Assembly (NCBI GenBank): GCA_028283725.1
Contig: JAPWKC010000004.1
Span: 1,116,001 to 1,180,000 of the forward strand
Source of the DNA: Neorhizobium sp.
Lineage (GTDB): Bacteria; Pseudomonadota; Alphaproteobacteria; Rhizobiales; Rhizobiaceae
DNA length: 64,000 nt
Direction of reading: 5' to 3'
Shown here: positions 15,806 through 24,604 of the stretch, piece after piece
How positions within the stretch are numbered: the first letter of the stretch is position 1
How the letters are laid out: each line of letters starts with the position of its first letter
Position numbers and translations under genes: made by a program
Notes under the pieces: generated by a model
What the model saw: only the letters and a program-made list of their open reading frames with translations
Databases searched by the model: none
What the model was told of the DNA's origin: nothing

Positions 15806-18483
15806 GCGACACCACCATTTCGTCGGTCGATCGCCGCCTGTGCCGCCGCAAGCCGGGCGATCGGCACGCGGAAGGGCGAGCAGGAGACATAGTCGAGATC
15901 GGCATCTTCGCAGAAGCGGATCGAGGCGGGATCGCCACCGTGTTCACCGCAGATGCCGAGCTTCAGGTCGTTTCGGGTGCGCCTGCCGCGTTCGGCTGCG
16001 AGCCGGATCAGTTCGCCGACACCATCGAAATCGAGCGAGACGAAGGGATCGCGCTCGATAATGCCCTTGCGCTGATAGGTGGGAATGAAGGCTGCCGCAT
16101 CGTCGCGCGACATGCCGAAAGTCGTCTGCGTCAGATCGTTGGTGCCGAAGGAGAAGAATTCGGCCGTCTCGGCGATCACATGGGCGCGGATGGCCGCGCG
16201 CGGCAGCTCGATCATCGTGCCGGCGAGATAAGCGATGGCCCGGCCGGTTTCCGCCGCGACATCCTTGGCGACACGGTCGATGACACCCTTGACGTAATCC
16301 AGTTCGGCACGCAGCCCGACCAGCGGCACGAGAATTTCGAGCTCCACCGGCTCGCCGGTGTTTTCCGCCGCAGCAATCGCCGCCTCGAAAATGGCGCGCG
16401 CCTGCATTTCGGCAATCTCGGGATAGGAGATCGCCAGACGGCAGCCGCGATGGCCAAGCATCGGGTTGAACTCGTGGATGGCATCGATGCGGCGGGCGAG
16501 AAACGCGGGTTCCATGCCCATGGCGGTCGCCACATCGGCAATCTCGCCTTCCGTCTTCGGCAGGAATTCGTGCAGCGGCGGATCGAGAAGACGGATCGTC
16601 ACCGGCAGGCCGTGCATGATGGTGAAAAGCTCGACGAAATCCGAGCGTTGCATCGGCAGGAGTTTTGTCAAAGCAGTCCGGCGACCGGCCTCGTCTTCGG
16701 CCAGGATCATCTCGCGCATGACATGGATGCGGTCGCCCTCGAAGAACATATGCTCGGTACGGCAGAGGCCGATGCCTTCGGCACCGAAGGAGCGGGCGGC
16801 GCGGGCGTCCTGCGGCGTGTCGGCATTGGTGCGCACCGACATACGGCGTGTCTTGTCGGCCCAGGCCATCAGCTTGCCGAAATCTCCCGACAGCGCCGGC
16901 TGGATCATCGGGACTGCGCCCTTCAGCACCTGGCCGGACGACCCGTCGATGGTGACGATATCGCCGCGCTTCAGCGTTATTCCGCCGATCCCCGTCAGCA
17001 CCTCGTTTCGCATATCGACGCGCATCGAACCGGCGCCGACGACGCAGGGAATGCCCATGCCGCGGGCGACGACCGCCGCATGGCTGGTCATGCCGCCGCG
17101 CGTGGTCAAAATGCCTTCGGCGGCATGCATGCCGTGAATGTCTTCCGGGCTCGTCTCGATGCGAACGAGGATGACCTTGCGGCCTTCCGCCTCGACGGCG
17201 ACCGCCTCTTCGGAGGTGAAGACGATCTCGCCGGTCGCAGCCCCCGGCGAGGCCGGAAGGCCGGAGCCGATCACATGGCGCTCGACGCGCGGATCGATGG
17301 TCGGGTGCAGCAACTGGTCGAGCGAGGCCGGCTCGATGCGACAGACGGCTTCCTCCTCGGTAATCACGCCCTCCTCGACCATATCGACGGCGATCTTCAT
17401 CGCCGCCTTGGTGGTGCGCTTGCCGGAGCGGGTCTGCAGCATCCAGAGCTTGCCGCGCTCGACGGTGAATTCGAGATCCTGCATATCGCAATAATGGGCT
17501 TCAAGCCGGGCGCAAACCGCGTTGAACTCGGCAAAGGCTTCCGGCATCAGCTTTTCCATCGACGGCTTTTCCGAGCCGGAGGAAAGCCTCGCCTCTTCCG
17601 TCAGCGACTGCGGGGTGCGAATGCCGGCCACGACATCCTCGCCCTGGGCATTGACGAGAAACTCGCCGTAGAGCGCCTTTTCGCCGGTCGACGGGTTGCG
17701 GGTGAAGGCGACGCCTGTCGCAGACGAAGAGCCGAGATTGCCGAAGACCATGGCCTGGACGTTGACGGCCGTTCCCCATTCCTCCGGAATGCGATGAAGG
17801 GTGCGGAAGGTCATGGCGCGCGGGTTCATCCAGCTGCGAAAGACGGCGGCGATCGCCATCCAGAGCTGTTCCTGCGGATCCTGCGGGAAGGTCTCTTCCA
17901 GCTCCTCCTCGATGACGCGCTTGTAGAGCGAGACGACATGCTGCCAGTCGACGGCAGACAAATCCGTATCGTATTCGTAGCCGAGCCGGGCCTTCTCGTC
18001 TTCGAGGATTTCCTCGAAGATCTCGTGGTCGAGGCCCATGACCACATCGGCATACATCTGGATGAAACGGCGGTAGCTATCCCAGGCGAAGCGCGCATCG
18101 CCGGCGTCATGGCCGAGCGCCTGTACCGTCTCGTCATTGAGGCCAAGGTTCAGCACCGTGTCCATCATGCCGGGCATGGAAGCCTGCGCACCGGAACGGA
18201 CCGAGAGGAGCAAAGGTTTTTCCCGATCGCCGAAGCGACGGCCGGTCAGTTCCTCCATGCCGGCAAGGCCAGACAGAACCTCTTCCCGCAAGCCTTCGGG
18301 AAGGGCACGGCCATTCTTGAGATAATGATTGCAGGCATCGCAGACGATGGTGATGCCGGGCGGTACCGGCAGACCAAGGCTCGCCATTTCGGCCAGATTG
18401 GCGCCCTTTCCTCCCAGATGGGCGATATCCGCCTTGCTACCCTCCGCCGTGCCACCGCCGAAGCGATAGACCCATTTCCGCAT
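15793..18483 (-). CDS. ppdK: Pyruvate, phosphate dikinase
   Basis: Interconverts pyruvate, ATP and phosphate with phosphoenolpyruvate, AMP and diphosphate. The 896 residues match the family. The N-terminal nucleotide domain opens with YRFGGGTAEGSKADI and GGKGANLAEMASLG. The swivelling phosphohistidine domain has GGMTSHAAVVARGMGIPCVV (catalytic His near 460). The C-terminal PEP-binding barrel has GAEGIGLCRTEHMFF, FGTNDLTQTTFGMSRDD and LGICGEHGGDP with the catalytic Cys. The start is ATG 18483 behind GGAGGGCAGTC; an in-frame extension to 18579 runs through a repeat element and is rejected. In rhizobia the enzyme serves gluconeogenesis from dicarboxylates. Confidence 0.97.
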   Translation of the reverse strand: MRKWVYRFGGGTAEGSKADIAHLGGKGANLAEMASLGLPVPPGITIVCDACNHYLKNGRALPEGLREEVLSGLAGMEELTGRRFGDREKPLLLSVRSGAQASMPGMMDTVLNLGLNDETVQALGHDAGDARFAWDSYRRFIQMYADVVMGLDHEIFEEILEDEKARLGYEYDTDLSAVDWQHVVSLYKRVIEEELEETFPQDPQEQLWMAIAAVFRSWMNPRAMTFRTLHRIPEEWGTAVNVQAMVFGNLGSSSATGVAFTRNPSTGEKALYGEFLVNAQGEDVVAGIRTPQSLTEEARLSSGSEKPSMEKLMPEAFAEFNAVCARLEAHYCDMQDLEFTVERGKLWMLQTRSGKRTTKAAMKIAVDMVEEGVITEEEAVCRIEPASLDQLLHPTIDPRVERHVIGSGLPASPGAATGEIVFTSEEAVAVEAEGRKVILVRIETSPEDIHGMHAAEGILTTRGGMTSHAAVVARGMGIPCVVGAGSMRVDMRNEVLTGIGGITLKRGDIVTIDGSSGQVLKGAVPMIQPALSGDFGKLMAWADKTRRMSVRTNADTPQDARAARSFGAEGIGLCRTEHMFFEGDRIHVMREMILAEDEAGRRTALTKLLPMQRSDFVELFTIMHGLPVTIRLLDPPLHEFLPKTEGEIADVATAMGMEPAFLARRIDAIHEFNPMLGHRGCRLAISYPEIAEMQARAIFEAAIAAAENTGEPVELEILVPLVGLRAELDYVKGVIDRVAKDVAAETGRAIAYLAGTMIELPRAAIRAHVIAETAEFFSFGTNDLTQTTFGMSRDDAAAFIPTYQRKGIIERDPFVSLDFDGVGELIRLAAERGRRTRNDLKLGICGEHGGDPASIRFCEDADLDYVSCSPFRVPIARLAAAQAAIDRRNGGVAWMG

Positions 18484-18520
18484 GACTGCCCTCCACCCGC
18501 GCAGCGTGTTCACACCCCTT

Positions 18521-18632
18521 CTACAGCATCGATCCAAAAATCGATATCGATTTTCGGAAAGCCTGATGCGTAGTTTCAAAGGGTTAGAGTGTCATTGGTG
18601 CATCCATTCGAATGCGAAAAGGGCACTCTGGG
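18521..18632 (+). repeat. Intergenic repeat, family B copy 1
   Basis: It starts CTACAGCATCGATCCAAAAA, runs through CGATTTTCGGAAAGCCTGATG and then GCGTAGTTTCAAAGGGTTAG, and ends in a hairpin whose arms are AGAGTGTC and GGCACTCT. Copy 2 is at 50858-50968. The hairpin arms differ between copies but stay complementary. It lies between the ppdK start and its likely upstream promoter region. Confidence 0.75.
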
Positions 18633-18980
18633 CTCGCCTGAACGATTGTGGAAATGCAACAGGGCAAGATTATGGTGCAGCGCAACATGAGACGGGGATT
18701 GCGCGTCGCCTTTGCGGCAGGGGAAACGCCGGCTTTCGGCAATGTTGGGGAACAAAGCTTTGCGGGGCCGGATCACATGCGGCCCCGCAAAGCTTTCCGC
18801 GCAGGACAGGAAACCCACGCGGGGGGTTCGAATTCGAAGGCCCGATTATGCTGTTACCGATGTAACAAAGGCCCGCCGTTCTTATAGCGTCAGGTTCGAT
18901 GATTACACCAGAGGGCGCATCACCCATATGGGTGATTTGACGTAATTTAAGTAAACTTTTGATGCGTTTACGAGAGTGCG
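18633..18980. other. Gene-free spacer with a strong hairpin and a palindrome
   Basis: No credible gene is seen between the repeat and the end of smc. The spacer holds a perfect 16-bp inverted repeat with an 11-base loop (18754-18796; arms start AAAGCTTTGCGGGG) and a perfect 18-bp palindrome ATCACCCATATGGGTGAT at 18919-18936. A TTGACG follows the palindrome on the plus strand, but I see no matching -10 and no gene downstream. Confidence 0.6.
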
Positions 18981-21900
18981 TCAGCTTGCTTCGCGCAGGA
19001 GTTCAGCGGCCTGAAGATCGACCGATACCAATTGCGACACGCCCTGTTCTGCCATCGTCACGCCGAACAGGCGGTTCATGCGCGCCATGGTGATCGGATT
19101 GTGGGTGATGATCACGAAGCGGGTCTCCGTGGAGGCCGCCATCTCGTCCATCAGGTTGCAATAGCGCTCGACATTATGGTCGTCGAGGGGGGCGTCGACT
19201 TCGTCGAGAACGCAGATCGGCGCCGGGTTGGTCAGGAAGACGGCGAAGATCAGCGCCATCGCGGTCAGCGCCTGTTCGCCGCCGGACAGAAGCGTCATCG
19301 TCTGCGGCTTCTTGCCAGGCGGACGGGCGAGGATTTCAAGGCCCGCCTCCAGCGGATCGTCGCTTTCGATCAGTTGAAGCTCGGCGGTGCCACCGCCGAA
19401 GAGGTGGGTGAAGAGCCGCTGGAACTGGGTGTTGACCACATCGAAGGCGGCGATCAGGCGTTCGCGGCCCTCGCGGTTGAGGCTCTGGATCGCGCCGCGC
19501 AGCTTGCGGATCGCGTCGATCACGTCGTCGCGCTCGCGGATCAGCGTTTCGAGCTTCTGCGACAGTTCCTGCTGCTCTTCCTCGGCCCGCAGGTTGACGG
19601 CGCCAAGGCGCTCGCGCTCCATCTTCAGACGATCGACCTCGCGTTCGATATCACGGATATCCGGCAGCGGATGACCATCGGTGAGACCGGCCAGACGCAA
19701 GACCTCATGAGGTGCAACGCCGAGCGTCTCGCGGATGCGGACTTCGCTTTCGTGGCGCTTTTCCGCCGCCGAGACCAGACGCTCCTCGGCGCGGCCACGG
19801 CGCTCGCGGGATTCGGCCAGTTCGGACAGGGCCGTTGCGGCGATACCATCGACGGCACGCTGGCGCGTTTCGGCTTCCACCAACCGGTCGGCAGCATCGC
19901 GGCGGGCGGCATCGGCCTTCTGCACTTCGTTCAGAAGCGCATGACGGCGCTCCTCGAACTCTTCCGGTGCTGCTTCGAGATCGGCGATCTCGTCGCGCGC
20001 CTCATCCTCGCGCTCCCGCAGGCTCTCGATATGCTGAGCAGCGCTGGCGGCACGCGTGGTCCAAGAAGTCCGCTCCTGCGCGATCGCAGAAATACGACGC
20101 TTGCGGGCCTCGACCTCGCGGCTCAGGCCCTCGTAGCGTGCCCGCGCCTCGGCCAGAAGGCCGCGATCGGTGGCGACGGCTGCCTGTTCGTCGCGCAGCC
20201 TTGCATCGATCTGCGACAGATCCGGCGCGTCCTCGATCTCGATACGGGCATTCTCTTCCTGAAGGACCAGATCTTCCAGCTGCGATTTCAACTGGTTGAC
20301 GGCCTCGGTGACGATATCGCGACGGCGCATCAGATCGCCCGCGGCACGCTCGGAAGCGGCGAGCGCATCGCGCGCTTCAGACAGCGTGCGGGTGGCGAGA
20401 CGGCTGCGTTCGCGCGCGTCCGACAGGTGACGTTCCTCGACCGCGATGGAAGCGGCCTTTTCCGCCAGAATGTCTTCGGCTTCGGAGAGAACGATGCCGG
20501 CTTCGTCGATCTCGGCTTCAAGCTCGGAAAGCCGGTTCTTCTGCGACAGGCGAAGAGCGGCAGCGCCCGGCGCTTCCGATCCGGTGACGTGGCCATCCCA
20601 TCGGTAGACGGCGCCCTCGCGGGTGACAAGACGCTGACCGGGCTTCAACTTCGCCATCGCGGCCGAGGCCTGCGAAGTCTCGACGATGCCGATCTGCGCC
20701 AGTCGGCGGGAGAGTTCCGGCGGCGCGGTGACATGGGCGATCAGCGGTCTCGTGCCCTCCGGCAGCGAGGGGTCGGCGGCGGGATCGCCGTTCAGCGACC
20801 AGTAAGCGGGAGCCGCCGCATCGACGGGGCTTTCCAGATCATCGCCGAGGGCTGCACCAAGCGCCGCCTCGTAGCCGCGATCGACCCGGATCATCTCGGC
20901 AACGGCAACGAAATTGCCGGAGACAGCGCTCGTCGCCAGCATTTTCGAAATGGTGCGGGCTTCCGTTTCCAGCGCATTGAGCGCCGAGCGGGCGGCTTCC
21001 AGCGGGGCGCGGGCCATCTGCTCGTCGGACCGGGCCGACGACAGCATCGCCTCGACATCCTCGATCAGGACCGCGGCATCCTCGACGGCGATCTCCGCTG
21101 CCTCCACGGCCTCGCGGCGCTCATCGGGATCATCGAGGCCGGAGAGCTTTTCATTCACCGCATCGAGTTCGCCGGCGGCATCGCCGAGCTGGCGATCGAG
21201 GCGCTGGCGGCGCTCGGCAAGATCCCGGATCAGCCGCTCGAGCTGATTGCGGCCGGCAGCAGCCTCTGCACGCTCGGCGGTGACGGCGGCAAAACGCTTT
21301 TCGCTTTCGGCAAGTACGCTGCCGGCTGCCTCGAAAGCCTCGCGCATGTCATCGGATTCGACGCCGGCATCAGCCAGCATGTCATTCAGCTCGGCTTCTT
21401 CCTGATCGAGCTTTTCGAGGAAGGCAGTGTTATCGGCGGCGAGTTGCTCTTCGCGGCGGATATCTTCGCCAAGCTGCGAGAGCCGGCGGGAAAGTTCGTC
21501 GCGGCGCTTGAGGAGGCGGCCCTGTTCTTCTTCCAGCTGGCCACGGGCAATCTGAAGGCGTTGCAGCGCGGCACCGGCTTTCGCCTCCTCCTCGCGCAGT
21601 TCCGGCAGGCGAAGGCTCGCTATGGCCTGCTGCTTGGCGGCCTCCATCTGCGCCTGCGCCTTTTCGGCAACGATGACGGTGGCCTGATTGAGCGCGCTTT
21701 CCGCCTCGCCTTCTGCCTCCTTGGCCTGTACCCAGCGGATATGCAGAAGGGCCGCGTCGCGGGCGCGGATATCGGCCGACAGCATCTTGAAACGATTGGC
21801 CTGACGCGCCTGGCGCTTCAGGCTCTCGATCTGGCTTTCCAGCTGGGCGACGACATCTTCCAGCCTCTCCAGATTGCCTTCGGCGGCACGCAGGCGAAGT

Positions 21901-22442
21901 TCGGCCTCGTGGCGGCGCGAATGCAGTCCGGAAATGCCGGCCGCTTCTTCCAGCAATTGCCGGCGGGCCTGCGGCTTGGCGTTGATGAGTTCGCCGATAC
22001 GCCCCTGGCCCACCATGGAGGGCGAACGGGCGCCGGTCGAAGCATCGGCAAAGAGAAGCTGCACATCCTTGGCGCGGGCTTCCTTGCCGTTGATGCGGTA
22101 GACGGAGCCGTTTTCGCGCTCGATGCGGCGCGTCACCTGGATCTCGTCGCTATCATTGAAGGCAGCCGGCGCCGTGCGGTCGGAATTGTCGAGGTAAAGG
22201 CCGACTTCTGCGGTGTTGCGGGCCGGGCGATTGCCGGAGCCGGAGAAGATGACGTCGTCCATGCCGGACGCGCGCATGTTCTTGTAGGAGTTCTCGCCCA
22301 TGACCCAGCGCATGGCCTCGACGAGATTGGACTTGCCGCAACCATTGGGTCCGACGACGCCGGTCAGGCCGCGCTCGATGACGAATTCGGCCGGTTCGAC
22401 GAAAGACTTGAAGCCCAGAAGGCGGAGTTTGGTGAATTTCAT
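18981..22442 (-). CDS. smc: Chromosome segregation protein SMC
   Basis: The 1153-residue ATPase of the bacterial condensin, which organises and segregates the nucleoid with ScpAB. The N-terminal head has Walker A GPNGCGKSN near residue 32. Two long coiled-coil arms (about 170-500 and 660-990, rich in Glu, Ala and Arg heptads) flank a hinge (about 510-640) containing GAALGDDLESPVDAAAPAYW. The C-terminal head has signature LLSGGEQALTAMALIFA and Walker B PICVLDEVDAPLDDHN. The start MKFTKLRLLGFKSFVEP is the canonical N-terminus. The upstream gene on the same strand is the DsbA-like oxidoreductase, a typical rhizobial order. Confidence 0.97.
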   Translation of the reverse strand: MKFTKLRLLGFKSFVEPAEFVIERGLTGVVGPNGCGKSNLVEAMRWVMGENSYKNMRASGMDDVIFSGSGNRPARNTAEVGLYLDNSDRTAPAAFNDSDEIQVTRRIERENGSVYRINGKEARAKDVQLLFADASTGARSPSMVGQGRIGELINAKPQARRQLLEEAAGISGLHSRRHEAELRLRAAEGNLERLEDVVAQLESQIESLKRQARQANRFKMLSADIRARDAALLHIRWVQAKEAEGEAESALNQATVIVAEKAQAQMEAAKQQAIASLRLPELREEEAKAGAALQRLQIARGQLEEEQGRLLKRRDELSRRLSQLGEDIRREEQLAADNTAFLEKLDQEEAELNDMLADAGVESDDMREAFEAAGSVLAESEKRFAAVTAERAEAAAGRNQLERLIRDLAERRQRLDRQLGDAAGELDAVNEKLSGLDDPDERREAVEAAEIAVEDAAVLIEDVEAMLSSARSDEQMARAPLEAARSALNALETEARTISKMLATSAVSGNFVAVAEMIRVDRGYEAALGAALGDDLESPVDAAAPAYWSLNGDPAADPSLPEGTRPLIAHVTAPPELSRRLAQIGIVETSQASAAMAKLKPGQRLVTREGAVYRWDGHVTGSEAPGAAALRLSQKNRLSELEAEIDEAGIVLSEAEDILAEKAASIAVEERHLSDARERSRLATRTLSEARDALAASERAAGDLMRRRDIVTEAVNQLKSQLEDLVLQEENARIEIEDAPDLSQIDARLRDEQAAVATDRGLLAEARARYEGLSREVEARKRRISAIAQERTSWTTRAASAAQHIESLREREDEARDEIADLEAAPEEFEERRHALLNEVQKADAARRDAADRLVEAETRQRAVDGIAATALSELAESRERRGRAEERLVSAAEKRHESEVRIRETLGVAPHEVLRLAGLTDGHPLPDIRDIEREVDRLKMERERLGAVNLRAEEEQQELSQKLETLIRERDDVIDAIRKLRGAIQSLNREGRERLIAAFDVVNTQFQRLFTHLFGGGTAELQLIESDDPLEAGLEILARPPGKKPQTMTLLSGGEQALTAMALIFAVFLTNPAPICVLDEVDAPLDDHNVERYCNLMDEMAASTETRFVIITHNPITMARMNRLFGVTMAEQGVSQLVSVDLQAAELLREAS

Positions 22443-22571
22443 GCCGCCAGCTCTCTCGAATGAAGTCCAAGGGCGTAGGCGTTGCTGCGGGCCGGAGACC
22501 TGACGTCATGGTCAGACTGACCGGCCCGCGCAAAAACGCTATCCCTCCCCGATGGGGAGAGACGCAAAAGC

Positions 22572-23282
22572 TTACAGCATTCCGTCGAAGAGCTTCGACA
22601 TAGCGGCAACGGACATGTCTCCAGAATACTTCTTGCCGTTGATCAGGAAGGTCGGTGTGGCATTGACGCCAAACTCGTCGGCCGCCCGCTTCACGACTGC
22701 ATTCACATCATCGAGAAGCTTCTGGTTCGTCAAGCAGGCTTCGAAACTCTCCTGTGAGTAACCGGCAAGCTTGACGGTCTGCAGGAGGGCTGCGCGGACA
22801 TTGTTGTCCTTCGGCGCCGCCCAGGAGACCTGCTGCTTGAAGAGCATCGATACCATGGCAAAATACTGATCGTTGCTTGCCGGCTGCTTCGGATCCTGCG
22901 GGTTGGAACGGGCCAGCATGAAGGCAGCGGTGGCGACCGGATCAAAGGGGAATTCGCGCAGGATGAAGCGCACCTTGCCCGTTTCGACATACTTCTTCTT
23001 GATTTCGTCGAAGGCCGTGTTGTGGAAATGGGCGCAGTGCGGGCAGGTCAGCGAGAAATATTCGATGACCTTGATCGGTGCGTTTTCCGGGCCGATCGCC
23101 ATGTCCGGCAGCGAACCCGGCTTCAGCGCGGCATCCATGTCGACATTGCCCTGGCTATCCGGCGGCGTATCTTCCTGGGCGAAGGCTTCGGACACGCCGA
23201 ACGGCAACGCCGGGCTGAGGCCGATTACGGCGACACCGCCGAGAAGCGCGCGTCTGGTGGTCGTCAATTCTGTCATCTGCAT
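22572..23282 (-). CDS. DsbA family thiol:disulfide oxidoreductase, exported
   Basis: A 236-residue periplasmic thioredoxin-fold protein. The N-terminus TTTRRALLGGVAVIGLSPAL has a twin-arginine-like signal with cleavage probably after EAFAQ. The active site is SLTCPHCAHFHN (Cys80 and Cys83, CPHC), and the cis-Pro loop is GVNATPTFLINGKKY near 215. This matches the DsbA/Com1-like group that oxidises or isomerises envelope proteins. A second ATG six bases downstream (23276) is an equally possible start. It lies between smc and the DUF721 gene on one strand, so an operon is plausible. Confidence 0.9.
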   Translation of the reverse strand: MQMTELTTTRRALLGGVAVIGLSPALPFGVSEAFAQEDTPPDSQGNVDMDAALKPGSLPDMAIGPENAPIKVIEYFSLTCPHCAHFHNTAFDEIKKKYVETGKVRFILREFPFDPVATAAFMLARSNPQDPKQPASNDQYFAMVSMLFKQQVSWAAPKDNNVRAALLQTVKLAGYSQESFEACLTNQKLLDDVNAVVKRAADEFGVNATPTFLINGKKYSGDMSVAAMSKLFDGML

Positions 23283-23458
23283 GGAACACCCTGGTTAAGG
23301 TTTGTGCGTTTGGACATTCCGTATCGCGGCGTCCGCACGCCCACAAGCTGTCGATAAGGAAATCTCTTCAAAGAATTGTGACAAAACGGAGGTGCAATCA
23401 CCATCTACGACACGGCGACCAACGGAATGGCGGCCAGACGGGTCATGCAACGGCCTTT

Positions 23459-23992
23459 TCAGCGCCGACCACGCTTTTGCAGGACCGCGGTTCCCAGCCT
23501 CTCGACCGCTTTGCGCAGGGCTTCGCTTTCGATGCCCTCCATCATCGCGTCGAGACGCCGGGCAGCCTCACCTTTCAGGGGCTGCAGCTTTCTCGGATGG
23601 CGGGTCGGCTGAGAGACCGGTTTCTGGACGATGCGGATCTGGCGGACGGCCGGAAAGCCGAAGAAGCCGTTGATGCGCGCGATCAGTTCGCCCTGAGCAT
23701 GGCTCAAGAACAGCGCGCGCGCACCTTCGCAGGCGATCGTCAGCACGCCTGGCTGATGGCCGCCATCATCGCCATAGCGCTCGCCATACTGACCGTTGCG
23801 CGGCCAGGCGATCTTTTCCGGCCGGGAGCAATCGGCAAAATCCTCGCCGGCAATCTCGTCCCAGGAGCCGAGCAGCGCCGTCGAGATGCCGGCACGCCGC
23901 GCCAGCACCGGATCGATAATGCCGTTCGCCACTTCGGAGATCTGGACTTCGCCCTTGCGACGAAACGACGTTTTACCTGCTTGGGGCTTCAT
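23459..23992 (-). CDS. DUF721 (DciA-like) domain protein
   Basis: A 177-residue protein with a DUF721 core: LLGSWDEIAGEDFADCSRPEKI at about 42-65 and VLTIACEGARALFLSHAQGELIARINGFFG at about 88-118, the helix-strand pattern also found in the helicase loader DciA. The C-terminal tail is Arg/Lys-rich and ends VLQKRGRR. The start ATG 23992 (MKPQAGKTSF) was chosen because the longer frame, up to 24259, runs through the neighbouring small-membrane-protein genes. A replication-related role is inferred from the domain only. Confidence 0.8.
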   Translation of the reverse strand: MKPQAGKTSFRRKGEVQISEVANGIIDPVLARRAGISTALLGSWDEIAGEDFADCSRPEKIAWPRNGQYGERYGDDGGHQPGVLTIACEGARALFLSHAQGELIARINGFFGFPAVRQIRIVQKPVSQPTRHPRKLQPLKGEAARRLDAMMEGIESEALRKAVERLGTAVLQKRGRR

Positions 23993-24021
23993 GGTCTGGC
24001 GAGGGTGCTCTCGGTTGGATT

Positions 24022-24318
24022 TCAGCGGATACGATGCCACCGTTTGACGGCGGCAATCATGAACGCGCGGCTGCACGTGATGGAGATTACCATGAATAGC
24101 GCCGCGATGACATAATGTTGGGCCGGATGAAATTGATGGGGATCGCGGCAGATAACAGCGACGCCCACGGCCAGCCAGCCTCCAAACCAGGCAATCGAGG
24201 TGACGGCGAGCGCTATCGCTACTATACCATCGACGATGCTTCGTGGCCGAAATGTCCACCGATCTATTTCTGGCCAGTCGAATGCCCCGCGAAGCGTAAT
24301 CACCAGATCGTCATGCAA
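24022..24318 (-). CDS. Hypothetical small membrane protein
   Basis: A 98-residue frame from TTG 24318, whose start overlaps the stop of the 58-residue gene upstream (TTGCATGA). After a polar N-terminus (HDDLVITLRGAFDWPEIDRW) there are two strong spans, SIVDGIVAIALAVTSIAWFG and then AVICRD..., VIAALFMVISITCSRAFMIA, ending in basic KRWHRIR. GTG at 24417 is an alternative start but would overlap the whole upstream gene. No family is recognised. The stretch has a more AT-rich codon choice than its neighbours, which suggests acquired DNA. Confidence 0.45.
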   Translation of the reverse strand: MHDDLVITLRGAFDWPEIDRWTFRPRSIVDGIVAIALAVTSIAWFGGWLAVGVAVICRDPHQFHPAQHYVIAALFMVISITCSRAFMIAAVKRWHRIR

Positions 24319-24487
24319 AAAAATCTCGGTAGCCTCGCCATATGGGGTTCCCGAGATCGCCCGCGAGGGCGCCGGCCTGGCGAGCGAGTGCCAGAAACAC
24401 GACAATTGCTGCCGCACTCGATAAAATCGTCAAGACAAAGGCGGGCAATTGGGGAGCTTTCAATAACGTGATGATGATTTCTGCCAA
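24311..24487 (-). CDS. Hypothetical 58-residue membrane protein
   Basis: It starts at TTG 24487 directly after AAGGAGATAGCAAA, one of the best ribosome sites in the window. It encodes a short amphipathic N-terminus, one membrane span (PAFVLTILSSAAAIVVFLAL) and a polar tail ending GYRDFFA. It overlaps the start of the 98-residue gene, so the pair looks like a coupled two-gene unit between the DUF721 gene and the divergent mutY. No homologue is recognised. The strong ribosome site and coupling argue for a real gene. Confidence 0.6.
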   Translation of the reverse strand: MAEIIITLLKAPQLPAFVLTILSSAAAIVVFLALARQAGALAGDLGNPIWRGYRDFFA

Positions 24488-24604
24488 TTTGCTATCTCCT
24501 TGAGCTTTACGGGGAGGCTGCAGCTTAGGGATGACGGCCCTCGTCCCCAGCTTTCCGATCATAAAGCGATTGGCGAAGATCTTTACTCCCACTATTTTGG
24601 GTTC

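Noticed and set aside
15940..18573. 877-residue open frame on the plus strand opposite ppdK
   Set aside because: It is antisense to a complete, clearly conserved gene, its composition is that of a codon-mirror frame (many His, Arg, Gly, Asp), and no domain or ribosome site supports it.
19032..22463. 1143-residue open frame opposite smc
   Set aside because: Mirror of the GC-rich smc codons. SMC has every expected motif, and the antisense translation has none.
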